In this document: piece by piece, positions 26,495-35,976 of the stretch
Layout: each line of letters starts with the position of its first letter
Numbering within the stretch: position 1 is the stretch's first letter
Assembly (NCBI GenBank): GCA_964517135.1
Contig: CAZFBA010000020.1
Coordinates: 13,180 to 77,179 of the forward strand
Length of the DNA: 64,000 nucleotides
DNA from: CAZFBA01 sp964517135
Lineage (GTDB): Bacteria; Cyanobacteriota; Vampirovibrionia; JBFMGH01
Direction: 5' to 3'
The notes under the pieces: model-generated
Seen by the model: the letters and a program-made list of their open reading frames with translations, nothing else
What the model was told of the DNA's origin: nothing
Database searches by the model: none
Program-made: the position numbers and the translations under genes

Positions 26495-27439
26495 ATGAAT
26501 AACCTTATGATAACTACACTCGAAGACTATTTAAACGTAATACAGGAAAATAGCTTCTTTAATAACTTTTTTGATTCTCTCTATGAAGGTATATTCATTA
26601 TAAATAATGAGAAAAAAGTTATCTTCTGGAACAAATCAGCTGAAATCATAACAGGCTATAACAGAGATTCAGTAATGAACACCACCTGCGATGGAGAAAA
26701 GTTTGTACATATTGATAAAAACGGCAATAAGATCAACATAGATGAATATCCTGTTATTAAATGCCTTCAACAGGGTGAAGTAATTAATCAGAAATCTATT
26801 ATAATACACGAAAAAGGCTTTATGGTACCTGTATTAATCTCGGCCATTCCACTGAAGGACAAAGAAGGAAATATTATTGGTGCAGCTGAAACCATCCTGG
26901 ATGATACAGCACACGAAGACCTTGAAAAAGCTCACGAACGCATCAGAGAATCTGCCACTAAAGACCCTCTGACAGCTCACCTGACCAGAGCTGAAATCGT
27001 AAATAGAGTCAACATCGAAATGGAGAAAGCTGACAGATACGAAATGCCACTCTGTCTCTGTATTTGTGATATTGACAACTTTAAAAAGATCAATGAAAAC
27101 TGGGGTAATATTATTGGTGATGCTATTATTAAAACAGCAGGAGAAACACTAAGAAACCATCTCAGAAGAACAGACCTTATAGGACGCTATAGCAATGACC
27201 AATTTCTAATTTTGTTACCTCTTATAGATATGCACAGAGCCTGGATTGCTATTGAAAAACTACAGAAAAAGTTTAATGAACTAGAAATAGAAGCTATTAA
27301 TAATGGCAAAATCTCTCTCAGCTTCGGCCTTACAGAAATACTTCAGGATGATTCTGTGGAAGACTTCATAGACAGAGCAGAAAGCGCACTCTATAAAGCT
27401 AAAAAACTGGGCAAAAACCGTATCGAAATCTTTAGATAA
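26495..27439 (+). CDS. PAS-GGDEF protein with degenerate active-site motif
   Basis: 314 residues: a PAS domain (about 22-140; GIFIINNEKKVIFWNKSAE) and a C-terminal diguanylate cyclase fold (about 150-314). The signature GGDEF is replaced by SNDQF at residues 233-237, and the domain entry DPLTGLLNR is DPLTAHLTR. Loss of both glycines and the catalytic Glu suggests that it cannot make cyclic di-GMP. It may instead bind nucleotides or act as a dimer partner. CDIDNFKKINENWG, which normally contacts the substrate, is kept. Start supported by GAGGAT 6 bases upstream. It is a single gene. Confidence 0.9.
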   Translation: MNNLMITTLEDYLNVIQENSFFNNFFDSLYEGIFIINNEKKVIFWNKSAEIITGYNRDSVMNTTCDGEKFVHIDKNGNKINIDEYPVIKCLQQGEVINQKSIIIHEKGFMVPVLISAIPLKDKEGNIIGAAETILDDTAHEDLEKAHERIRESATKDPLTAHLTRAEIVNRVNIEMEKADRYEMPLCLCICDIDNFKKINENWGNIIGDAIIKTAGETLRNHLRRTDLIGRYSNDQFLILLPLIDMHRAWIAIEKLQKKFNELEIEAINNGKISLSFGLTEILQDDSVEDFIDRAESALYKAKKLGKNRIEIFR

Positions 27440-27552
27440 CCAGAAATAAACCCTTATCACTAAATTATTAAACTGCTTAACATTACCTTCAGAATCTATG
27501 GAAACCGCACAGTTTGTGTGATAATCTCAAAACCATAAGAAGGTTTTCGTTT

Positions 27553-28350
27553 ATGTTAAAAGAATTATTTGGATCAAATAAACCTGTTATAGGCGTAGTG
27601 CATCTTTTGCCACTGCCTAGCTCTGCAAATTATGATGGAAACTTTCATCATGTTGTGCAGAAAGCTGAACAAGAAGCTTCAGCTATAGCTACTGCTGGTT
27701 TTGATGGCATAATTATTGAAAATTACTATGATATACCTTTTGCAAAAGACTGTGTTGACCCCGCTGTTGTGTCTTCAATGTCTCTGATTGCTAAAAGGAT
27801 TATGCATATTACTGATAAGACTATCGGTATTAATGTATTGAGAAATGACTCGAAATCTGCTATTGCCATTGCTAGCTGTACCGGGGCAAGATTTATACGA
27901 GTAAATGTACTTACAGGGGCGATGGTAACAGATTCTGGTATTATAGAAGCTTCTGCACCTACCCTGTTGCCCTATAGAGAAGCCATTAAGGCCCGTGAGA
28001 TAAAACTTTTTGCTGATGTTATGGTTAAACATGCCTACCCACTTGGTATACCCTCAAGTATTGTTGATCAGGCAAAAGAAACTGTATACAGGGGGCTTGC
28101 TGATGCTATTATTGTATCAGGAGTTGCTACCGGTTCTTCTGCTGACATTAAAGATCTTGAAATGATTAAAAATGCCCTTCCTGAAGTACCTCTTCTGGTT
28201 GGAAGCGGTTTGAATACCCTTAATGCAAAAGATATGCTTGATATTGCAGATGGAGCCATTGTTGCTACATCCATTAAAAGAGATGAAGGCCTTAAATCAT
28301 ATATTGATATTGCAAAAGCAGAAAAGTTACTTGAAATTATACGTTCATAA
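27553..28350 (+). CDS. BtpA/SgcQ family TIM-barrel protein
   Basis: 265 residues. The N-terminal PVIGVVHLLPLPSS, the segment FDGIIIENYYDIPF and the C-terminal VPLLVGSGLNTLNA...ADGAIVATSIK identify the BtpA/SgcQ family. In cyanobacteria BtpA stabilises photosystem I; most members elsewhere are unstudied and have a nucleotide- or sugar-binding barrel look. No photosynthesis gene is near, so the photosystem role should not be carried over. The frame opens at 27514, but the ATG at 27553 has AGAAGG about 9 bases upstream and removes a non-conserved extension. A 68-residue zinc-ribbon gene follows within 15 bases. Confidence 0.88.
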   Translation: MLKELFGSNKPVIGVVHLLPLPSSANYDGNFHHVVQKAEQEASAIATAGFDGIIIENYYDIPFAKDCVDPAVVSSMSLIAKRIMHITDKTIGINVLRNDSKSAIAIASCTGARFIRVNVLTGAMVTDSGIIEASAPTLLPYREAIKAREIKLFADVMVKHAYPLGIPSSIVDQAKETVYRGLADAIIVSGVATGSSADIKDLEMIKNALPEVPLLVGSGLNTLNAKDMLDIADGAIVATSIKRDEGLKSYIDIAKAEKLLEIIRS

Positions 28351-28364
28351 GAAGGATAGCGTTA

Positions 28365-28571
28365 ATGAAGATATTTCTAAAAGAAGTAAATAACAGCCTT
28401 GAAGACTTGTTACCACCTGAGTTTCTTGGTAATGCAATTAATGAAGTACCCTGTATCTCTGAAGGCTGCACAGGCAAGCTTCATTATCTTATCAAACAGG
28501 CTTATGATGGTTCAGCAGTGATGTGCCCCCGGTGCAAAAAGGCTATTATTATTAAGCCCACAGAAATTTAA
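28365..28571 (+). CDS. Small zinc-ribbon-like protein
   Basis: 68 residues with two Cys pairs, CISEGC and CPRCKK, spaced about 28 residues apart. This is consistent with a zinc ribbon, although the first pair has a wider gap than usual. AAGGA is placed about 8 bases before ATG. It lies 14 bases after the BtpA-family gene, so it is probably in the same transcript. Function unknown. Confidence 0.65.
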   Translation: MKIFLKEVNNSLEDLLPPEFLGNAINEVPCISEGCTGKLHYLIKQAYDGSAVMCPRCKKAIIIKPTEI

Positions 28572-28792
28572 ACAACGCAATCTTTGCTGGGGCTTGTGCA
28601 ATATATTTATTCCTTGTAAAAATCCATGGCTGCCTGACTGGCCTGCTTTCTGGTTATTAAAAAGCATTGACTTCTTTACCTGCCAATCTTATAAAACAAT
28701 TTCTGTTAAAAATGTAACAATTTCAGTTGAAAAGGGCAATCAATACTTTCAGGGGTGTTATATAATTATCAAGGGGAAAATAGGTATAGAAA

Positions 28793-31700
28793 ATGTTTCA
28801 AGTGGGTCAAAAAATTTATGCACCATCGTATTTTGAAAGCAAAAATAATACAAATGTATTGAAGTTCAAAGGTGCCACTAAGCCACAAACAAAGCAAAAA
28901 GAGCAGGACGACAGCGGACATATCCCTGATCCTGTCTATAATTTCTTTTATGAATTACCTAAATATGAGCTTCACTCTCACTTTAATGGAGCTACACCTT
29001 TTAATATATCCAAGCTATTCTTGAATAAAGAGGGTATGTGTATTGGCCTCAGTGAGGCAGAACTTGAACAAAAGTATTATGATATTAGAAAAAAGAGTGA
29101 ATCTCTTGGGGATTGGCTGAAAAAAACTTATGAACTTAAAGCCAAAAACATTACAACAATGGATATAATGACGGCTTCCTACGCTATCGCTATGGAAAAA
29201 GCAAAGCATAATTGTAGATACCTTGAAATCAGGGTTGATCCGCACTCATCTTCTTTTATAGGCCATCCTGAAGACGTTGTAAGAGCTGTACAGGTTGGTT
29301 TAAGAAATGCCCAGGAAGATATCAAGACATTGGGCAAAGAAATGAACACAGGGATAATCATTCTGGCAGAAAGACACCCTAATTCTCCTGATGAACCTTT
29401 TGATGCAGTTATTAAAAGAGGTTTACAGCGGGCTAAATTGGCTACCAGAATGAGAAGCCAGCGTGTTCTCTTTGATAAGATGTATAAAGAGCTTAAAGAA
29501 GCTGAGAAGACCGGCAATGTATATGATTCATCAGAAATTTTAAGTAATAATTATATTGAATTTAAAAAACTGAATAAAGTCTTAAATAATGTTGATAGGC
29601 TTGCTCACGATGTTCATCTGTCCCGTAATTACGATGAACAGAGAATTATAGAAAAGATAAGTTCTACAAAGTCTCTGTTTGAAAATGATATTAAATTAAA
29701 AAAAAGACATATACCTTTAAGCAAAATAGATCAGCTTTATAACGAAATGACAGTATCCAGCCCTAAAGCCATTACAACTATTGATCTGGTGCCTGCTGTT
29801 TATTCAACAGTTATGGAAAGGGCTAAAAATGGTGAAAAGAATATTGTTATTAACATAGACCCGATGGACGAAATATATAAGGGCAGTCCTGAAGATATTT
29901 TAAGGGCAGTACAGGTTGGCTTAAGAAACGCAGAAATAGATTTAAAAGATACTAACCCTGTACAGACCTCTATAGTTATTGATCCTGAGCCACTAAGTTC
30001 TGATTCTGCTAAAGCAAAAGAACTTTCAAGATTGACTGTTAAAATGCGAAGCCAGCGTGTGTTATTTGATAATATGTATAAGGAAATGAAGGCTTCAGTA
30101 AAAGAAGGCAAGCCATTTGAATATTCAAAAGTAGTAGATGACCTCGAAAATGACCTTGCAGCACTAAAAGAAATGGATGCTACACTTGAAGAAGTTATTT
30201 CCAGTAAAGGTTATCAGACTGTTAAAGAGCTTAAAAACGCTATCCTGATGACAGTAGAAGCTGTTAGAGATAATATTACTAATCCTACAACAAAGAAAAA
30301 ACTTGAAGAGGCACTTAAAGATATTCTGGATGAAGCTGGAAATACTGCACTTACAAACGAAAACAGAGTTAAAATACTTGATATATATAACAACAAAATG
30401 AAAGAAGTGAATGATTACGCTGAAGATAAGACTTTTCTGGCTGAAAAGCTGCTTGATAATCTTAAACACTACTCAAATTTAAAACTATCAGATTTAAAAA
30501 CAGGTTCAAAGCTTTGTGATCGCTTTTTAAGGATGGGATCTGGTATAATACCTAATGTAGTCGGTATGACAAGGCTTACACCTGATTCAATTACTGCTAT
30601 AGGTGATGCTATAAATGCCAATGCTTATATAGATAACTATAACGACCGTAAAATGGGTCTTGAAAAGGTAAAACTCTTTACAAAAAGCTCATCTAAAGGA
30701 ATAGATATTAAAGAAAGTATTGTCGAAGGTAAATGCTGTAATGGCAAGGGGCTTGATCATACAGATACAGCAGCAGTTATGAAGGATGACGAGTTTAGTT
30801 CATTTGATGAAGCAGACATTAGCCCGATCTACTCAAGAGCCAGAATTAGTCAAGACTTCGATAAACTGATAAATATTTTAAAAGCTAATAATTCACCTGA
30901 AGAATATAAAAAGCAAATTACCACACGCACTTTGCTTGAAATAGGCGATAAACTTAAGACACAGCTTAAACTTCAGGAACAAAAATTCTTGTTATCAAGA
31001 AGCATGCTGGCAGACTTAAATAATTATTCTAAATTAAGAGTTAATGACAAGAAAACAGGATCTAGAGATGCTGTTCATTACGCAAGAATGGGTCTTAATA
31101 TTATACCTAATGTCGTTGGCTTTGATATAGCAGGCAAAGAAAATGATTATCCACTCTATATGCATAGAAAAATTCTGCAACATATTAAGTATTATAATGA
31201 ATCAAGAGATCACCCTGATGAAGAGTTAAAAGTAACTGTTCACGCCGGTGAAGTTAAACAATCAGCCGATGTTAAAGGCTGGGAGAATATACAGGAAGCT
31301 GTAAGACAGGGTGCACATAGAATAGGACATGGCATAGACCTGAGAAATGCCCCTGAAAGCCTCAAAGATGAAATTAAGCTAAGAAATATCACGCTTGAAA
31401 CCTGCCCTAAAGTTAACTTCCAGACCAGAGCCGTTGAAGGATACAGAAATCACCCTGTATTGGACTTCCTTGATGAAGGCCTGCCAGCAAATATCAATAC
31501 TGATAATGCTGTTACTGCTGGCACAAACCTTACTAACGAGTTTGTAAAAGTCTTCAAGCGCTTCAACTGGAATATTACCCCTGAAGAAAGAACACAGGGA
31601 ATCCAGGAAAGATTTACTCTAGGACACGTAAAACAAATTATTCACAATGCTATCTGGGGTGCTTTTGCTATGACAGCAGCTGAAAAGCAGGCAGAAGAAC

Positions 31701-31867
31701 AGTATGCAATGCAAGAGATACAGAAAACAGTTGATAAATATAAAGATAAAGTTGTTTTAAAAGATGATGAACCAATAATGCTTAAGGTTCAAAAACAGGT
31801 TATTGCGTTTACCGGTGGGCTTACAAAAGCATTAGCCGCTCAGCTTAATAAAGACAAAGCAGCATAA
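28793..31867 (+). CDS. Adenosine deaminase-like protein with large internal duplication
   Basis: 1024 residues, about three times a normal adenosine deaminase. Metal and catalytic motifs are all present but spread out: H61 and H63 in HSHFNGA, H817 to E820 in VTVHAGE, HRIGHG at 842-847 and NTDNA at 902-906, with D904 as the expected zinc ligand. Between them two segments occur twice. The first is ~105 residues (about 124-232 and 330-431, sharing EDxxRAVQVGLRNA and RSQRVLFDxMYKE). The second is ~45 residues (about 552-596 and 735-782, sharing SxLxxxDxKTGS and IIPNVVG). The second copy of each block lacks catalytic residues. It should deaminate adenosine or a related purine if folded as a normal barrel. 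No signal peptide. AGG lies about 10 bases before the ATG. Confidence 0.85.
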   Translation: MFQVGQKIYAPSYFESKNNTNVLKFKGATKPQTKQKEQDDSGHIPDPVYNFFYELPKYELHSHFNGATPFNISKLFLNKEGMCIGLSEAELEQKYYDIRKKSESLGDWLKKTYELKAKNITTMDIMTASYAIAMEKAKHNCRYLEIRVDPHSSSFIGHPEDVVRAVQVGLRNAQEDIKTLGKEMNTGIIILAERHPNSPDEPFDAVIKRGLQRAKLATRMRSQRVLFDKMYKELKEAEKTGNVYDSSEILSNNYIEFKKLNKVLNNVDRLAHDVHLSRNYDEQRIIEKISSTKSLFENDIKLKKRHIPLSKIDQLYNEMTVSSPKAITTIDLVPAVYSTVMERAKNGEKNIVINIDPMDEIYKGSPEDILRAVQVGLRNAEIDLKDTNPVQTSIVIDPEPLSSDSAKAKELSRLTVKMRSQRVLFDNMYKEMKASVKEGKPFEYSKVVDDLENDLAALKEMDATLEEVISSKGYQTVKELKNAILMTVEAVRDNITNPTTKKKLEEALKDILDEAGNTALTNENRVKILDIYNNKMKEVNDYAEDKTFLAEKLLDNLKHYSNLKLSDLKTGSKLCDRFLRMGSGIIPNVVGMTRLTPDSITAIGDAINANAYIDNYNDRKMGLEKVKLFTKSSSKGIDIKESIVEGKCCNGKGLDHTDTAAVMKDDEFSSFDEADISPIYSRARISQDFDKLINILKANNSPEEYKKQITTRTLLEIGDKLKTQLKLQEQKFLLSRSMLADLNNYSKLRVNDKKTGSRDAVHYARMGLNIIPNVVGFDIAGKENDYPLYMHRKILQHIKYYNESRDHPDEELKVTVHAGEVKQSADVKGWENIQEAVRQGAHRIGHGIDLRNAPESLKDEIKLRNITLETCPKVNFQTRAVEGYRNHPVLDFLDEGLPANINTDNAVTAGTNLTNEFVKVFKRFNWNITPEERTQGIQERFTLGHVKQIIHNAIWGAFAMTAAEKQAEEQYAMQEIQKTVDKYKDKVVLKDDEPIMLKVQKQVIAFTGGLTKALAAQLNKDKAA

Positions 31868-32173
31868 GCTTTGATAATATATCAATACAGCTAAACTATA
31901 GAATACTACGTTTTTTACGGGTCATTAGCTAATGAAGTCCCCGGTTAATTAATAGTATAGCAAGCAAAAGATTAATTAAATCGTATTTTAATTAATAAAA
32001 TATACTTTAATTAATATTATAGAAACCAAAGATTTTACAAGTTCTATACCAGCATTAAAAAAATGATTTAAGCTTTGAAAAATTTGATTGAAACAATTGT
32101 TGTATTTTTCCGTCTTGAAATATTAAAATTTGTAGTAATCCGTAAAGTTACCTGTTTCAAGAGAGGAGCCGTT
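31868..32173. other. AT-rich intergenic region before the HtrA gene
   Basis: About 300 very AT-rich bases containing the phrase TTTAATTAATA more than once (near 31990-32020). The open frame extending upstream of the protease start from 32075 has no ribosome binding site, and I do not treat it as coding. No terminator is evident for the upstream gene. Confidence 0.3.
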
Positions 32174-33412
32174 ATGAGGGTTAAAAACATTTACAAAAAG
32201 GTCTTTTTAACAATTACAGTAATGTTATTATATTCTATAATTATAATGCCTGGCATATCCAGTGAGCAGGTTCAAGACAAAAAGATTGAAGCAAAAGAAT
32301 CAGGCAAAATTGATGAGCAGAAGAGCAATAAACTAAAACAAAATGATCAAGAAGCAAAACAAAGCTCAAAATATATGCTTTTTAAACCTGATTTAATTGC
32401 AGATGTAGCAGAAATGGTTTCTCCGTCAGTAGTAAGTATTGACGTTGAAAACATTCAGGAAATTAGAACCGAATTTAGAGGAACACCTTTTAATAGTGAG
32501 ATTTTTAAAAGGTTTTTCGGCTTTGATCCCAATATGCAGCAACAGGAAGATGGCCCTAAAACCTTCAAAAGAAAGTCTGTTGGTAATGGTTCAGGCGTCA
32601 TTATATCTGATGGTGGCTATATTTTGACCAACAATCATGTTGTAAAAGATTCCGAAAAGATAAAAGTTACACTTAATGATGGCCGTTCATTAGATGCTAA
32701 AATAGTGGGCAGAGATGGTTTCAGTGACATAGCAGTATTAAAGGTTGATGCAAAGAATCTTACCCCGGCAAAGATTGGAACTTCAAAAAAACTAAGACCC
32801 GGGCAATGGGCAATCGCTATCGGAAGCCCGCTTGGCTATGACCATACTGTGACACTGGGTATTATTAGCGCACTTTCACGGCAAATTAGCAGTTCAAATG
32901 TTGAGTTCATTCAAACTGATGCTGCTATTAACCCCGGTAATTCTGGTGGACCGCTCGTTAACCTTGATGGTGAAGTTATTGGAATCAATACAGCTATTGC
33001 AGGTATTGGAACCAGCATAGGGTTTGCTATACCCATTGATATTGCCAGAGAAGTAAGCTCACAGCTTGTTGATAAAGGGTTTATTGAAAGACCCTGGGTA
33101 GGTATTGCTATGAAAGAGCTTGATAAAACTGTTTTAAAAAGTCTGGGACTCGCTGAAGACACTAATGGTGTTGTTGTAGCTCAGGTATACCCGGAAAGCC
33201 CTGCTGCAAACTCTGGATTGAAACCTGGTGACATAATTCAACGTGTCAACGGGATAAAAATCAATGATCCTGCTCAGGTTCAGGATATAGTGAGAGATAA
33301 TAACGTCAATACTGTTCTAAATATTCAGCTTTTAAGGGAAGGTAAATTCCTTGCTTTAGAGTTGATAACTGGCCAATGGCCCGGCAGCATGCCTCAAATT
33401 GGCAACAGATAG
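32174..33412 (+). CDS. HtrA/Deg-type serine protease with one PDZ domain
   Basis: 412 residues. It has a basic N-terminus and hydrophobic signal segment (about 10-28), then a trypsin-like domain with triad His155 (TNNHVV), Asp185 (FSDIAVLK) and Ser257 (NPGNSGGPL). One PDZ domain follows, from about residue 310 (GVVVAQVYPESPAANSGLKPGD). It should act in the cell envelope to degrade misfolded proteins. A charged Lys/Glu/Gln linker lies between the signal and protease domains. The frame opens at 32075, but GAGAGGAG 6 bases before the ATG at 32174 and the clean signal peptide settle the start. A terminator follows. Confidence 0.93.
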   Translation: MRVKNIYKKVFLTITVMLLYSIIIMPGISSEQVQDKKIEAKESGKIDEQKSNKLKQNDQEAKQSSKYMLFKPDLIADVAEMVSPSVVSIDVENIQEIRTEFRGTPFNSEIFKRFFGFDPNMQQQEDGPKTFKRKSVGNGSGVIISDGGYILTNNHVVKDSEKIKVTLNDGRSLDAKIVGRDGFSDIAVLKVDAKNLTPAKIGTSKKLRPGQWAIAIGSPLGYDHTVTLGIISALSRQISSSNVEFIQTDAAINPGNSGGPLVNLDGEVIGINTAIAGIGTSIGFAIPIDIAREVSSQLVDKGFIERPWVGIAMKELDKTVLKSLGLAEDTNGVVVAQVYPESPAANSGLKPGDIIQRVNGIKINDPAQVQDIVRDNNVNTVLNIQLLREGKFLALELITGQWPGSMPQIGNR

Positions 33413-33435
33413 TTTTATTAAATTATTTTTCAAGA

Positions 33436-33457
33436 GTCGCAATATAGCGACCTTTTT
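33436..33457 (+). terminator. Rho-independent terminator after the HtrA gene
   Basis: GTCGC, a 6-base AT loop and GCGAC are followed by CTTTTT, 24 bases after the stop codon. Confidence 0.75.
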
Positions 33458-33604
33458 GGCGTGTTGAATTTCGCAGGATACTTTTGGCAGAACTATTTGT
33501 TTTTGTATGGATGATTATATCTGTTTACCAGACTGCAATACAGGGTCGAAGTTGTTAATGTATTATTTTTAAAAAACTGATACAATATTGGGGAGATCAG
33601 GATT

Positions 33605-35089
33605 TTGAAAAAGATGGATGGAAAAATGAGCAGTCAACAAGAGGAAAATAGCCAGGCATCAGGGCAAAATAGCTATGAACTGAAACGCTTGAAGCTTGAT
33701 TTTTTTATAAACCTTAATCTGTCAATTTCTGACCTGCAAAAAATGCTTTCAGCTGTTAATATCATTTTTCTTTTGGTTACTAAAAATAAGCAACTTGAAG
33801 ATATGCCAGAATTAAGCATTATCAGGGTTGAGTCAGACTCTGTGCTTCTAATGATTAGGGCTGATGATAATTTGATTTCTGATGCAAAATCAGTTATTTT
33901 TGATATTTGTAAACTTAAACACCCTGAAAAATTGCCGGAAGATCATTATTTAAGAGAGCCTTTTAAAAAACTGTACGCTCTTTTAAAGAAAAATAAACTT
34001 TTTGACCTGCCGGAATATTGCCTTTTAAATTATTCAAATATAGAAACACTTGAAGAGCTTGAAAAATTGCTGTTTGAATGGGTTAAAAAGATTACTGCAA
34101 TTAATGGTAGTTTTATTGAAGAACGAAAACTTCTTGAAGATAAAGAAGAAGTAATTGAAATATATACTAAGAATAAGAAAGAAGGACTGGTAGACTGCAT
34201 TGTATCTGGTATTATGCTTGATGGTGTAGATCTTTCTTGGGCTAACATGAAAGATTCTGAGCTTGTGGAAACAAATTTGATGAAAGCAAACCTTGAAAAT
34301 GCTACTCTGGAAAACGCTAACCTGTCAAAAGCAATTTTAATTGGCGCAAATTTTGCAAATGCTGATTTAACCTCTGCCTGCCTGAATTATGCAACAATGA
34401 TGGAAGTCAATCTTACTGAATCAATTCTTTGTCGGGCTGAGCTAAAAGGTGCATACCTTATAGGAGGTATTTTACGACGGGCCAATATTTCAGGAGCTAA
34501 GCTATCAGGGGCCATTCTTTCTCGAGGTGACTTGTATAAAGTTATTATGCAAAATTGTGAAGCTGAAAACCTTAATATGGTTGGAACCAACGCTATAGAC
34601 GCAAATTTTTCAGGATCAAACTTTACAGGTAGCGATTTTTCAACAGCTAAATTGCAGGGTGCTTATCTGAATGAAACAAATATGACAGATGTTAAACTGC
34701 TAGAAGTTGATCTGAGAAATATTATACAATTTTCAAATGTCAATTTTATTGGTGCTGACTGGTGGAATGCAAGCGAAATTTCTGAAGATCTCCTTAAATA
34801 CCTCAAAACATTCTTTCCATGTCGTCTGAACGAAGAAGAAAGAATTGAACATTATAAGTCAAATTACAAAAATACTCCGGGAGAAGAGGTTATAAACAGA
34901 CAAAACAGGCTCCTTGGAATTAAGTTAAAATCAAATGAGCCAGAAAAGTCCAGTGGGACAGAATTGGAAGACGAGAATTATTCTGATAAAAAGCCTGAAT
35001 CAATATTGAACAAGATTATGAATACTGAAAATGCCACTCTAACAGAAGAAGAAATAGAAATGCTTGCCCGGGAAATGCTTAACGAGTAG
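33605..35089 (+). CDS. Pentapeptide-repeat protein
   Basis: 494 residues. The N-terminal 200 residues form an alpha/beta-looking domain without a recognised family. From about 205 to 390 there are pentapeptide repeats with A(N/D)LxxA rhythm (ANLENATLENANLSKAILIG), which fold into a right-handed quadrilateral beta helix. The C-terminal 100 residues are acidic and helical. The start is a TTG with GGGAG 9 bases upstream; the ATGs at 33614 and 33626 are alternatives. It is followed 11 bases later by a membrane-anchored unknown protein, so the two probably work together. Function not evident. Confidence 0.85.
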   Translation: MKKMDGKMSSQQEENSQASGQNSYELKRLKLDFFINLNLSISDLQKMLSAVNIIFLLVTKNKQLEDMPELSIIRVESDSVLLMIRADDNLISDAKSVIFDICKLKHPEKLPEDHYLREPFKKLYALLKKNKLFDLPEYCLLNYSNIETLEELEKLLFEWVKKITAINGSFIEERKLLEDKEEVIEIYTKNKKEGLVDCIVSGIMLDGVDLSWANMKDSELVETNLMKANLENATLENANLSKAILIGANFANADLTSACLNYATMMEVNLTESILCRAELKGAYLIGGILRRANISGAKLSGAILSRGDLYKVIMQNCEAENLNMVGTNAIDANFSGSNFTGSDFSTAKLQGAYLNETNMTDVKLLEVDLRNIIQFSNVNFIGADWWNASEISEDLLKYLKTFFPCRLNEEERIEHYKSNYKNTPGEEVINRQNRLLGIKLKSNEPEKSSGTELEDENYSDKKPESILNKIMNTENATLTEEEIEMLAREMLNE

Positions 35090-35100
35090 ATATATGAAGT

Positions 35101-35976
35101 ATGAACGGTAAAAAAACCAGACAATACGTAATTGCTATAATATTTACATATGTAATAGTGTGTATTTTGACTTTTTTTTCGTGTCCAATCACCTATTATC
35201 AGTTAAATCAATGGTTTCCGTTTGCTATTATCCTTCTGGTAGTGATGCTTGAAGAATATGAAAAAACTTATTCAAAGAAGGAAGTATTTTTAATACCGTT
35301 TGAGCTTGCTGAAGACTTTTTAAACTGGTTTCTTGATATCACTCAACCTCGTGAAATTCCACGCAGAGATAGAGATACAACTATATTCACCAGCATTAGC
35401 TGTCTGGGCAACTATTTTGAAGACAGGGGTTACAAAGAAGTACACTTAAGAGAGACCTGTGAAGAAGATCTGAAAAACATGATCTGTCTTCCCGGGCTTT
35501 TTTTGAGTATCACCAGGTCAAATGAGTATTCAAAACTGGGTCTTGATGATGATTATCCGCTGATTGACAGGGTAATACTGATGCACCCGGTGACCCCTGA
35601 AGACTATCGCCTCAAGCAGATCTATAATGCTGAAATTGATGAACTGACTCAGCAGATAATTTATTTCCTGACTAAATCTCTCGATGACCTTCTAGCTGCC
35701 AGTGTAATAGATATTAAAACCTATAACTTCTATAAAAATAAGTCCTGGATGTCAGATGAAATAGTGGATTACTTCAAATTCAAAGCTATTGAAAGATGTC
35801 AGAACCATATAACCTTTTACGAGAAATATTTTAAATATCGCAAAAAGATTAAAGAAACTGAATTACTTGAGCATACGAAAAATATAATGGATGAGTGGCT
35901 CAAACAGACAGGCAAAGGCTTTGAAGAGATGATTAAAATTTCTGCTATTAAAGACGATTATGCAGATCATTATTAG
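35101..35976 (+). CDS. Membrane-anchored unknown protein downstream of the pentapeptide gene
   Basis: 291 residues. Two hydrophobic helices sit near the N-terminus (about 8-27 and 36-50), followed by a soluble, charged, mostly helical domain from about residue 60 (for example LFLSITRSNEYSKLGLDDDY). I recognise no family. It lies 11 bases after the pentapeptide-repeat gene. Its last 4 bases overlap the stop of the convergent radical SAM gene. Confidence 0.7.
   Translation: MNGKKTRQYVIAIIFTYVIVCILTFFSCPITYYQLNQWFPFAIILLVVMLEEYEKTYSKKEVFLIPFELAEDFLNWFLDITQPREIPRRDRDTTIFTSISCLGNYFEDRGYKEVHLRETCEEDLKNMICLPGLFLSITRSNEYSKLGLDDDYPLIDRVILMHPVTPEDYRLKQIYNAEIDELTQQIIYFLTKSLDDLLAASVIDIKTYNFYKNKSWMSDEIVDYFKFKAIERCQNHITFYEKYFKYRKKIKETELLEHTKNIMDEWLKQTGKGFEEMIKISAIKDDYADHY

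Noticed and set aside
27553..28350. Photosystem I biogenesis role for the BtpA-family protein
   Set aside because: No photosynthesis genes are present, and most members of the family occur in non-photosynthetic organisms.
28594..28836. 80-residue open frame before the adenosine deaminase-like gene
   Set aside because: It has no ribosome binding site, an unlikely Trp/Cys/Pro-rich composition, and overlaps the well-supported start of the following gene in another frame.
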